From NCBI GenBank assembly GCA_030680795.1, contig JAUXUL010000031.1, positions 1 to 64,000 on the forward strand: DNA of 64,000 nt, in the 5' to 3' direction. Made by a program: the position numbers and the translations under genes. The DNA comes from Anaerolineales bacterium. GTDB lineage: Bacteria > Chloroflexota > Anaerolineae > Anaerolineales > Villigracilaceae. Below the pieces are notes generated by a model. That model did not search any database and was not told the DNA's origin. It worked only from the letters and a program-made list of their open reading frames with translations. Shown here in pieces: positions 28,184 through 36,968 of the stretch (its first letter is position 1; every line of letters begins with the position of its first letter).

Positions 28184-31117
28184 ATGGCTACTACGAAAAA
28201 GAAAGAAATAAAGAAGAAAGAAGTCAAGAAGAAATCAACCGCAACGGCAACCAAGCCCGCGGTGAAGAAAGTCGTGGCAAAGAAAGTTGTGAAGGCTGCA
28301 AAGCCCGCGGTTAAAAAAGTCGCTGCAAAGAAGCCTGCGAAAAAGACTGTTGCGAAAAACGCCCCTCTAACAACAGCGGCCAGGAAACCCGCTGCGACAA
28401 AATCTTCGAAGGCGATTGAGCCTGTGAAGGAAATGGCTGTGATGGATCCGCCTTCTCCGCGCAGGGGAATTATGCCCAAGACCGAGCCGGTCAAAGCGGT
28501 TGTGCTTGTGAAGGAAAAGCCAAAGGCAATCATGCCTGCAAGAGAAACTGTGAAAGAAAAACCGCAGGCAAAGGATAAATCCTATAACCCACAAGCCATT
28601 GAGAAAAAATGGAAACAGAAATGGGAAGCGGACAAGTTGTATCGCGCAGTGATTGATACATCCAAGCCGAAGCATTACGCGTTGACCATGCTTCCCTATC
28701 CCAGCGGCGACTTGCACATCGGTCACTGGTATGCGATGACGCCTGCGGATGCGCGCGCGCGCTACATGCGTATGAGGGGCTACAACGTATTGTTCCCCAT
28801 GGGCTTTGATGCGTTCGGTCTGCCCGCGGAGAATGCCGCCATCAAGGAAGGCATTCACCCGATGAAGCGCACGTTCGAGAATATCGAACACATGCGTACT
28901 CAGATGAAGACCATGGGCGCGATGTTCGATTGGGAACGCGAGACTGTATCTGCATCGCCCGAATACTACAAGTGGACGGAATGGTTCTTCATCCAATTGT
29001 TTAAGGCTGGTCTGGCATATCGCAAGATGTCTGCCGTAGATTGGTGCCCGCATTGCAATACGACATTGGCGCGCGAGCAGGTCTGGGGCGATGACCGTCA
29101 CTGCGAACGCTGCGGCACGCCTGTGATCAAAAAGGATTTGGACCAATGGTTCTTCAAGGCAACCCAATATGCCGATGAGTTGTTGAAATTCGACGGTATT
29201 GACTGGCCGCAGACGGTCAAGACTTTGCAGACAAATTGGATCGATCGCTCTGAAGGCGCGGAGGTCTTTTTCCGCCTGGATTGGGAATCGGTCGTTGGGA
29301 AAATGGGAATCCAGGAGCAGGGCATGGGGACTGAAGACGGCCCTACACCTGAATCACAAGTGATGATCCCTGTCTTTACCACACGTCCTGATACGTTGTG
29401 GGGCGCAACGTTTATGGTCTTCTCGCCTGAACATCCGCTGGTGAACAAGATCACCACGCCCGAGAATAAAGCCGCGGTCGAAGAATATAAGGCGCAAGCC
29501 GCGCGTCAAACGGATATTCAACGCGGCGCTGTGGACAAGGAAAAGACGGGTGTATTTACGGGCGCGTATGCGATCAACCCTGTCAATCAGGAGCGCATTC
29601 CAATTTGGATCGCGGACTATGTGATGATGTCTTACGGCACGGGAGCGATCATGGCTGTGCCTGCGCACGACGAACGCGATTTTGCTTTTGCCAAAAAGTA
29701 TGAACTACCCATCGTCCCAGTGATCCAGCCCGAGCGCAGTCCCGAAGCGAAGGGTGAGACGATGGAAGCCGCTTATGTAGGACCCGGCGTCATGGTCAAC
29801 TCAGGCGAATTCTTCAACGGGACTCCAGTCAATACAGAAAAGGGACGCAAGAACCCTGCCATCAGCGCGGTCATCGATTGGCTGGAACCGCAGGGCATTG
29901 GCAAGGAGTCAGTGAACTACCGCTATCGTGATTGGTTGATCAGCCGCCAGCGTTATTGGGGCGCGCCGATCCCGATGATCTACTGCGAGCAACACGGATG
30001 GAACCCTGTGCCTGAAGATCAATTGCCTGTGCTGTTGCCCGAAGATGTTGAATGGAAACCAACGGGCGAGAGCCCATTGAAACTGCATCCGACATGGAAG
30101 AACACAACCTGCCCAGTGTGCGGCGAACCTGCCACGCGCGAAACCGATACGATGGACACGTTCATGTGCTCGTCGTGGTATCACCTGCGTTATCTGTCGC
30201 CGAAATATGATCAGGGTCCGTTCGATCCAGCCGAGTACGATTACTGGATGCCTGTTGATACATACACGGGCGGCATCGAGCACGCCACCATGCACCTGCT
30301 GTACACGCGCTTCTTCCACAAGGCGCTGCGCGACGCGGGCATTGTCAAAGGTGACGAGCCGATGATGCAGTTGCGTAATCAAGGCATGGTGCTGGGCGAA
30401 GATAACGACAAGATGTCAAAGAGCAAGGGCAATGTGGTGGCTCCCGATGTGCTGGTGGACAGGTACGGCGCGGACAGTGTGCGCGCCTATATCATGTTCT
30501 TTGCGCGATGGGAAATGGGCGCGCCGTGGGACCCGCAAGGCATTGAGGGAGCCGTGCGTTGGGTACGCCGCGTGTGGACGTTGTTCACCGATCCTGTTCC
30601 CGATAGACCTTTAGGGTCTTCGGAGACCCTAAAGGTCTTAAGAAGAAAGGTTCACCAGACCCTGCGCAAGGTGACACATGACTTCGAGAACTTTGAATTC
30701 AACACGATCATTTCCTCATTGATGGAGTTGATGAATGAAATGTACAAGGCCCGTGAAGCCGGCGCGGCACGCGCAACCACGGAATGGTCAGAAGCACAGG
30801 ATATCTATTTGAAGATGATGGCTCCTATCACACCGCACATCGCAGAGGAACTGTGGTCACAGTTGGGCAAGCGGTATTCCATCCACCAACAATCCTGGCC
30901 GCAAGTGGACGAAGCCGCCACGAAAGAAGACTCCATCGAGTTGCCCGTTCAGATCAACGGCAAGGTACGTGACAGGATCACTGTCCCTGCGGAGGCCACA
31001 GAGGACGAGATCAAGTCCGCTGCGCTGGCGAGTGAAGTTGTCCAGAAGTATCTGGAAGGCAAAGAGCCAAAGAAAGTGATTGTGGCGAATCGGCGCTTGG
31101 TGAGTATAGTGGTGTAG
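28184..31117 (+). CDS. leuS: Leucyl-tRNA synthetase with Lys/Ala-rich N-terminal extension
   Basis: PYPSGDLHIGHWYAMTPADARARYMRMRGYNVLFPMGFDAFGLPAENAA; KMSKSKGN; start MATTKKKE at 28184. Confidence 0.97.
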   Translation: MATTKKKEIKKKEVKKKSTATATKPAVKKVVAKKVVKAAKPAVKKVAAKKPAKKTVAKNAPLTTAARKPAATKSSKAIEPVKEMAVMDPPSPRRGIMPKTEPVKAVVLVKEKPKAIMPARETVKEKPQAKDKSYNPQAIEKKWKQKWEADKLYRAVIDTSKPKHYALTMLPYPSGDLHIGHWYAMTPADARARYMRMRGYNVLFPMGFDAFGLPAENAAIKEGIHPMKRTFENIEHMRTQMKTMGAMFDWERETVSASPEYYKWTEWFFIQLFKAGLAYRKMSAVDWCPHCNTTLAREQVWGDDRHCERCGTPVIKKDLDQWFFKATQYADELLKFDGIDWPQTVKTLQTNWIDRSEGAEVFFRLDWESVVGKMGIQEQGMGTEDGPTPESQVMIPVFTTRPDTLWGATFMVFSPEHPLVNKITTPENKAAVEEYKAQAARQTDIQRGAVDKEKTGVFTGAYAINPVNQERIPIWIADYVMMSYGTGAIMAVPAHDERDFAFAKKYELPIVPVIQPERSPEAKGETMEAAYVGPGVMVNSGEFFNGTPVNTEKGRKNPAISAVIDWLEPQGIGKESVNYRYRDWLISRQRYWGAPIPMIYCEQHGWNPVPEDQLPVLLPEDVEWKPTGESPLKLHPTWKNTTCPVCGEPATRETDTMDTFMCSSWYHLRYLSPKYDQGPFDPAEYDYWMPVDTYTGGIEHATMHLLYTRFFHKALRDAGIVKGDEPMMQLRNQGMVLGEDNDKMSKSKGNVVAPDVLVDRYGADSVRAYIMFFARWEMGAPWDPQGIEGAVRWVRRVWTLFTDPVPDRPLGSSETLKVLRRKVHQTLRKVTHDFENFEFNTIISSLMELMNEMYKAREAGAARATTEWSEAQDIYLKMMAPITPHIAEELWSQLGKRYSIHQQSWPQVDEAATKEDSIELPVQINGKVRDRITVPAEATEDEIKSAALASEVVQKYLEGKEPKKVIVANRRLVSIVV
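30605..30638. repeat. Perfect 15-bp palindrome with tcgg loop inside leuS
   Basis: agacctttagggtct-tcgg-agaccctaaaggtct. Confidence 0.92.
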
Positions 31118-31148
31118 GGGAAAAGGAATTACTGATTAGGGATTAGGA

Positions 31149-31195
31149 AAAGGCGGTGGGCTTTCTGAGAAGAGAGTCCACCGCCTTTTTTTTTA
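31149..31195 (+). terminator. Intrinsic terminator after leuS
   Basis: aaaggcggtgg...ccaccgcctttttttttt. Confidence 0.85.
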
Positions 31196-31352
31196 CGTTG
31201 CAATGAAAACACCGATGAATGTCCATGCATGGGGAGGTTAGCACTCACCGACACAAAACTCGCCCCTGAGGGATGCTTCGACAGGCTCAGCACAGGCATC
31301 CACTCGGGGCAAGTTGGTTTAGTTTTACCCAATAATCGAATACAATCTCTTT

Positions 31353-32423
31353 TTGACCATGTCTGTACCTCGCAAACTTCTTTCCACGTTTGACAAAATC
31401 CTGCTCGGCGGAATTGGCTGTGGCGTGCTGGGAATTTGTGTCTTGGCCGGGGTGTTTTCCTACATCTGGATAAACCCTCCCAATCAAAGCCCCAACCCGA
31501 CTCCGCTTGTCAACCTGCCTTTGGAAACGCCAACTGCATTAGCATTGGACTTCTCCACACCCACTTTATCGCCAACGATTGAGCCAGGGAGCATACGGCT
31601 GACGCTGATTCCTTCCCCCGTCCCCAGTTTTGGCGGGGATACACCTCCAGTCGGCAAGATCGCCTTCACCTGTTATATCAAACAGATAGACCAGATCTGT
31701 TTGATGAATGCCGATGGAACGAACCGCAAACAACTGACGGAATTTGAAGCGACAGCATTTTATGCCTCCATTTCGCCTGACGGGCAAACGATTTATCTCT
31801 CCTCGCGCCTCAAGGCCGGGTTTGAGATCTTTTCCATCAACATCAATGGACATGAGTTGAAGCGCCTGACGAGGAATATCGGCAGTTTGTATGCGCCGGA
31901 ACTCTCTCCAAACGGTAAATGGATCGTCTTTACGAATGATGGGAACGGGCTTTGGGTGATGAAGCCTGATGGGTCGAACCCTCATGCCATCACTACCTTT
32001 GACGATATTGATCCAACCTGGTCAGCGGATGGTGCGATGATCGCTTTTGCTTCCTCGCGCGCGGGGGAGCGGCAGTTGTTTGTGATGAACACGGATGGTT
32101 CGAACCTCCGCCAGGTGACGAAGGTTCAGGACATGGGAGGGCGCAGTTCCTGGTCACCCGATGGGACAAGGTTGGCCTTTTATGCGGGTCCATTTGGGGA
32201 TCACAATATTTACATCATCAACGTGGATGGGACGGGTTTGGTACAGCTTACCAACGGCGGGGACAATCTCGGCCCAAGCTGGTCACCGGATGGGAATTGG
32301 ATCGCCTTCGCCTCATTTCGAGATGGGAACAACGAAATTTACATTATCCACCCGGACGGCACAGGATTGACCCGTTTAACAAACAATCCTATTTCAGAGT
32401 GGCAGCCTCGCTGGGGAAGATAA
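31353..32423 (+). CDS. TolB-like beta-propeller protein with N-terminal TM segment
   Basis: Repeated LMNADGTNRKQLT / SWSPDGTRLAF / IHPDGTGLTRLTNN motifs. Confidence 0.88.
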   Translation: MTMSVPRKLLSTFDKILLGGIGCGVLGICVLAGVFSYIWINPPNQSPNPTPLVNLPLETPTALALDFSTPTLSPTIEPGSIRLTLIPSPVPSFGGDTPPVGKIAFTCYIKQIDQICLMNADGTNRKQLTEFEATAFYASISPDGQTIYLSSRLKAGFEIFSININGHELKRLTRNIGSLYAPELSPNGKWIVFTNDGNGLWVMKPDGSNPHAITTFDDIDPTWSADGAMIAFASSRAGERQLFVMNTDGSNLRQVTKVQDMGGRSSWSPDGTRLAFYAGPFGDHNIYIINVDGTGLVQLTNGGDNLGPSWSPDGNWIAFASFRDGNNEIYIIHPDGTGLTRLTNNPISEWQPRWGR

Positions 32424-32536
32424 AAACAAGGGCGAGTTCCATATTCTCGTCAGGATTTGAAAACTTTCAGGTCATCATTAACATGACCATGTTGTAACCA
32501 TACTTCAAATGCTGTATATTATTCATGGAGGCAAAC

Positions 32537-33259
32537 ATGAAAGAAGAGCTGCTATATCGTTTTCTCGCCGCAGGATTTCAGGCCTTCATTTGGGGAGGAG
32601 AAGTAACGGGAGAAGAAAATTTGCCTGAGCAGGGTCCTGCGATCCTGGTTGCGAATCACGTCAGAGTGCTGGGGCCGATTGCAGTGGTTTCGTCTGTGCC
32701 GCTCAGACTCTACCCGTGGGTGACATCCGACATGCTGGACGCAAAGCTTGCCCCCGAATATCTTCGTTGGGATTTTGTCGAAAGGCAATTACATTTACCC
32801 ATGCCGTTTAGTTTATGGGTGGCAAAAGCCATCTCGAAGATTTCCGTTCCAATGCTGAACAGGATGGGTTGTATTCCTGTATATCCAAACCCCGATCAAT
32901 TTCATACCACCTTCGAGCAAAGCGTTAACCTGCTGGCTCAGGGTCGCTTTGTGCTGATATTCCCCGAAGATCCAACGCAACCGCTTGACCCTCAATTTGA
33001 GATGTCTCCTTTTAAAAAAGGTTTTGTGCGATTGGGCGAGTTCTATTTTCAGCACACGGGTCGCTTACTGCGGTTTTATCCGCTGGCGGTTCACGCCGTA
33101 TGCCGTACTGTGCAAGTTGGCAGGCCTGTGACATACAATCCCTATACTCCGCACATCAAAGAACGAATACGAGTCAAACGGGCTCTTGAAAATATGATCC
33201 GCGAGATGCTTGGTGGAATGGGTGGACACATTTATCTCAGGGTTCCACTGTCCGATTAG
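32537..33259 (+). CDS. PlsC-like acyltransferase
   Basis: GPAILVANHVRVLGPI; FVLIFPEDPTQP; start MKEELLYRF. Confidence 0.75.
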   Translation: MKEELLYRFLAAGFQAFIWGGEVTGEENLPEQGPAILVANHVRVLGPIAVVSSVPLRLYPWVTSDMLDAKLAPEYLRWDFVERQLHLPMPFSLWVAKAISKISVPMLNRMGCIPVYPNPDQFHTTFEQSVNLLAQGRFVLIFPEDPTQPLDPQFEMSPFKKGFVRLGEFYFQHTGRLLRFYPLAVHAVCRTVQVGRPVTYNPYTPHIKERIRVKRALENMIREMLGGMGGHIYLRVPLSD

Positions 33260-33410
33260 CGGATGTCCTTGAGGGTGTGAGACCAGAAGGGGCTTTTTCG
33301 AAACTTCGTTAAGAGTATAAAGTGATGACCATAGAAGAAGCTTCTGAAAATCGAACTTTCAGAGGCTTTATAATTCCACAAATCAGATAAAATCAGAGAA
33401 TTCATTCCCG

Positions 33411-34061
33411 TTGCTTGGAGAAAAAATGCAAAAACATGATCTTGACGATGATGCGAACGAACAGGAATTTCTTGAAAGCGATATTGATACGGACGCGATA
33501 GAAATCGCAATCCAGTCCATGCTGCTCGCTTTTGGAGAAGACCCGCAGCGTGAAGGTTTGTTGAACACGCCCAAACGCGTTGCAGGCATGTATCCTGAAT
33601 TATTAAGCGGCTACCGCGCGGACCCGAAAAAGATCGTCAATGATGCGCTTTTTAATGTTACCTATGATGACATGGTGATTGTGCGCGATATTGAATTTTA
33701 CAGCTTGTGTGAGCATCATATGCTTCCGTTCATGGGGCGCGCGCATGTGGCTTATATTCCTCGCGGACAGGTGCTCGGTCTCTCCAAGATTCCCCGCATT
33801 GTGGATATGTACGCCCGCCGTTTGCAAGTGCAGGAACGGATGACTCGCCAGATCGCCGATTTCATCAACAACCTGCTAAAGCCACAAGGTGTAGCAGTGG
33901 TGGTGGAAGCCCTTCATCTTTGCTCGATGATGCGGGGCGTTCGTAAGCATGATGCGCGCATGACCACTTCCACCATGCTGGGAATTTTCCGCACCAAGAT
34001 CGCCACGCGTGAGGAATTTTTGGATAATATAAGTCGCGGGGCAGGCCCACTCAAGATATAA
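33411..34061 (+). CDS. folE: GTP cyclohydrolase I
   Basis: [78 protein letters not shown]. Confidence 0.98.
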   Translation: MLGEKMQKHDLDDDANEQEFLESDIDTDAIEIAIQSMLLAFGEDPQREGLLNTPKRVAGMYPELLSGYRADPKKIVNDALFNVTYDDMVIVRDIEFYSLCEHHMLPFMGRAHVAYIPRGQVLGLSKIPRIVDMYARRLQVQERMTRQIADFINNLLKPQGVAVVVEALHLCSMMRGVRKHDARMTTSTMLGIFRTKIATREEFLDNISRGAGPLKI

Positions 34062-34557
34062 CCACATCCGGACGAGGCGCGATCCATACCTGATCCTTCG
34101 ACACGCTCAGGACACCGCCTTGTAACTGCTCGGAGACTCGGGATAATTTTTCATGTCTGACGGGATGTTGAAAGTCTGGAGTCAATTCTGCCAGCGGCAC
34201 TGTAACGAAGGCATAATCCCAAAAATCCGTGTTGAGCGGTTGTTCATCGAATAGCACAATGTCAATGTCAATGGTACGCGGAGCGTTTTTCTCCGCATTG
34301 CGGATGCGTCCCAGTTTTGCTTCAATCGGTCGGATGACTTGTTCCTTTAATTCAACAGGCTGCAAGCGGGTCAGGAATAAAACACAGGCATTTAAAAAAT
34401 TGGGTCCCTCAAAACCAATCGACTCAGATTCCCATACCCTGGATACAGATACAATCTTTCCAACCTCCCGCAGCAAATGAACTGCTTTCGGGAGGTGGCT
34501 TTCTGCTTCAATGTTCGAGCCCAGGCTGAGATACGCTTGATGCAGATCAGTCATCAC
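34051..34557 (-). CDS. folK: HPPK (6-hydroxymethyl-7,8-dihydropterin pyrophosphokinase)
   Basis: [36 protein letters not shown]. Confidence 0.95.
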   Translation of the reverse strand: MMTDLHQAYLSLGSNIEAESHLPKAVHLLREVGKIVSVSRVWESESIGFEGPNFLNACVLFLTRLQPVELKEQVIRPIEAKLGRIRNAEKNAPRTIDIDIVLFDEQPLNTDFWDYAFVTVPLAELTPDFQHPVRHEKLSRVSEQLQGGVLSVSKDQVWIAPRPDVVIS

Positions 34558-34903
34558 GCTTGCGTTCTACTTCCACGCCGACAGATTTTGCGAAACGCAC
34601 TGCCCCGGGTTTTTCCACACGGACAATAGCCTTTCTCACACTTTTTTGCTCAAGACATATTTTTGCAAGATCATTTGCGAGTGCTTCGACGGTCAAACGC
34701 GCCGATGTCTCTGCATGGATTTGGATTTTCTTTGCCAAAACGCTATAGTCCACACAATATGCAATATCATCGGTTTCTGCCGCGCGTGAGGTATCACTGA
34801 AGGCCGTCACGTTGATCAGAATATCCTGCGGTTTTTCACGCTCCCAATCACGAATCCCAATAATGCCGCGCACTAGCAGATCTTTGATAAAGGTTTTATC
34901 CAT
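34547..34903 (-). CDS. folB: Dihydroneopterin aldolase
   Basis: MDKTFIKDLLVRGIIGIRDWEREKPQDILINVTAF. Confidence 0.93.
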   Translation of the reverse strand: MDKTFIKDLLVRGIIGIRDWEREKPQDILINVTAFSDTSRAAETDDIAYCVDYSVLAKKIQIHAETSARLTVEALANDLAKICLEQKSVRKAIVRVEKPGAVRFAKSVGVEVERKRDD

Positions 34904-34916
34904 GGGTTCTCCATTT

Positions 34917-35065
34917 CGTCATTGCGAGGGCGGTGTTCTCCCGCCCGACACTTGCACCGCGCGCCAGTGCGGTGAGCATTCTTCCTCACCGTGTTGGAGA
35001 TTGCTTCGTCGCAAAGTGCACACCTGCCCTGGCGGGCGGTGCCAGGGAGAGCGCTCCTCGCAATG
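34917..35065. repeat. Composite palindromic repeat cgtcattgcgagg...cctcgcaatgacg with embedded gacacttgcaccgcgcgccagtgcggtgag module
   Basis: Terminal inverted arms read directly; embedded module at 34947-34972. Confidence 0.85.
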
Positions 35066-35069
35066 ACGA

Positions 35070-35795
35070 TTATGTTAAATGCCTTCCGCCATCCACATGA
35101 ATGATCTCTCCGGTGACATAGGCTGGGCCTGTCAGCAGGAAAAGCAAGGCTTCACCAACTTCCTGCGGTTCACTCCATCGTTTGGCTGGGACATTTTTAA
35201 TGATGTCGTCATTCACGGCTCCATCGGACGGCGGGAGAATGGCTCCCAATGCCAACCCGTTGACTGTAATACGCGGCGCTAATGCAACTGCAAGAGATTG
35301 AGTCAACGCGGCGAGGGCGGCTTTGCTGATGGTGTAGGGAAAGTGGTCTGCACCGGGGCGTAAAGCGCGCCAATCTACAATGTTGACGATGCGGCCTTCT
35401 TTAGTCTGTCTCGCAAATTCCTGGCTCAATAAAAATGGCGCGGTCAGGTTGATCGCCATGTGACGCTCCCAATCTGTAAGCGTCGTTTCATTGAAGGAAA
35501 GCGGTTCAAAGATGGCGGCGCTGTTTACCAGCGCGAATAGCGGGGAAAATTCATTTGCCTGGGAAATGAGTCTCGTAGCCTCAGCAGGCTTCCCGAGGTC
35601 TGAGGCGAGGACGTGAGCCTTTCGTCCGAGTGCATCAATCTCATCTTTCACTTTCAAGGCGTCTTTTTCCGAATGTCCGTGATGGATGACGATATCCGCA
35701 CCTGCGCTGGCACAAGCCAACGCAAAGATACGACCCACTCGTTTGGCGGCGCCCGTGATCAAAATGGTTTTCCCGTTCAGGGATTTCTCGTTCAT
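35070..35795 (-). CDS. SDR oxidoreductase, pteridine reductase/FolM-like
   Basis: TILITGAAKRVGRIFALACASAGADIVIHHGHS; YTISKAALAALTQSLAVALAPRITVNGLALGAI; pterin-gene context. Confidence 0.8.
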   Translation of the reverse strand: MNEKSLNGKTILITGAAKRVGRIFALACASAGADIVIHHGHSEKDALKVKDEIDALGRKAHVLASDLGKPAEATRLISQANEFSPLFALVNSAAIFEPLSFNETTLTDWERHMAINLTAPFLLSQEFARQTKEGRIVNIVDWRALRPGADHFPYTISKAALAALTQSLAVALAPRITVNGLALGAILPPSDGAVNDDIIKNVPAKRWSEPQEVGEALLFLLTGPAYVTGEIIHVDGGRHLT

Positions 35796-35939
35796 ACGGT
35801 TAAGATTTTATCATGCTGTCATCGGTCAAAGCAATGCGCAGTTTATTAGACCAGATTTGTCCTATTCTTGACGTCCGATTTTGGAGGTGATAATATCCTA
35901 TGGCTCAAGGCCTGTTACTTTATTTGAAAGGTGAAAATC

Positions 35940-36959
35940 ATGACAAAAAATCAAAACCCGCCAGTTTACACCGGTGATATCGCCGAGCAACACATTGATC
36001 CAGCTCAAGAATATACTGTTGGAAACCAGGAAATTATTTTTTCCGATGAACAACATGCAATTTGGGCTGAACTATTCACTGGAATTCATCAGCCCTATTT
36101 GCTGGAGCATATCTGCCAGGAATTCAAGAATGGACTGGAGTTGTTGCAACTCGATCCACGTCGCATCCCTACGGTGGGGCATCTCAACGAACATATTACC
36201 CCTCAGACTGGATGGCGCATCGAGCGGACGGCTGTCCGTTATACCCTTGCCGATGACTGGTATAAGATGTTTGCCCAACGTATTTTCCTGATCACCGATT
36301 ATCTGCGTTCACGTGGGCAAATGTTGTTTACGCCGGAACCGGATATGTTCCACGATATTTTCGGTCATCTGCCTTTTTTGACCCAGGGTTTTTATGCGCG
36401 CATCGAGGATAAATTTGCCCCAGCTTACGTAAATGCAACCCAGGCAGAGAGGGAGGTCATTAAACGCCTGGCATGGTACAGCACCGAATTCGGATTGGTC
36501 ATGGAAGACAACCGTATAAAAGTATTTGGCGCGGGGATTATTTCCGGGCGGAGCGAGCTTACGAATACGATCATGGAGTTCTACCGGCTTGGCCGCGACA
36601 ATGTGCTGGATTACAGCGGGGATGTATTTGAGCAGTTACAAGATAATTACCTGACCCATAAAAAGAATATCAACCGCATCACCGCCGGTATCAATGAACT
36701 GCATCAAAAGGGCCAGATGTCATCTGAAGATCAGGGTTGGAATGTCATTCACGCGCTTTACGACAAGCTGGGAATCGATCGCAGTGGATATTTCGGCGGT
36801 GAGGTGATCTTGGCTCCGTTTGATATTGAAACGATTTCTCAAATCCCCAAAACAGTCTATGCTTTTAATCCAATGTTTTTTGTCTGTGAGTCACTTGAAC
36901 AGATGGATGCGTTGCTTGATTCTTATTTGAAGCCGATTGCGCTTCGAACAGGATTTTGA
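35940..36959 (+). CDS. Pterin-dependent aromatic amino acid hydroxylase (phenylalanine 4-monooxygenase-like)
   Basis: FTPEPDMFHDIFGHLPFL; RLAWYSTEFGLV; GAGIISGRSE. Alternative ATG at 35931. Confidence 0.93.
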   Translation: MTKNQNPPVYTGDIAEQHIDPAQEYTVGNQEIIFSDEQHAIWAELFTGIHQPYLLEHICQEFKNGLELLQLDPRRIPTVGHLNEHITPQTGWRIERTAVRYTLADDWYKMFAQRIFLITDYLRSRGQMLFTPEPDMFHDIFGHLPFLTQGFYARIEDKFAPAYVNATQAEREVIKRLAWYSTEFGLVMEDNRIKVFGAGIISGRSELTNTIMEFYRLGRDNVLDYSGDVFEQLQDNYLTHKKNINRITAGINELHQKGQMSSEDQGWNVIHALYDKLGIDRSGYFGGEVILAPFDIETISQIPKTVYAFNPMFFVCESLEQMDALLDSYLKPIALRTGF

Positions 36960-36968
36960 ATCGGCAGT

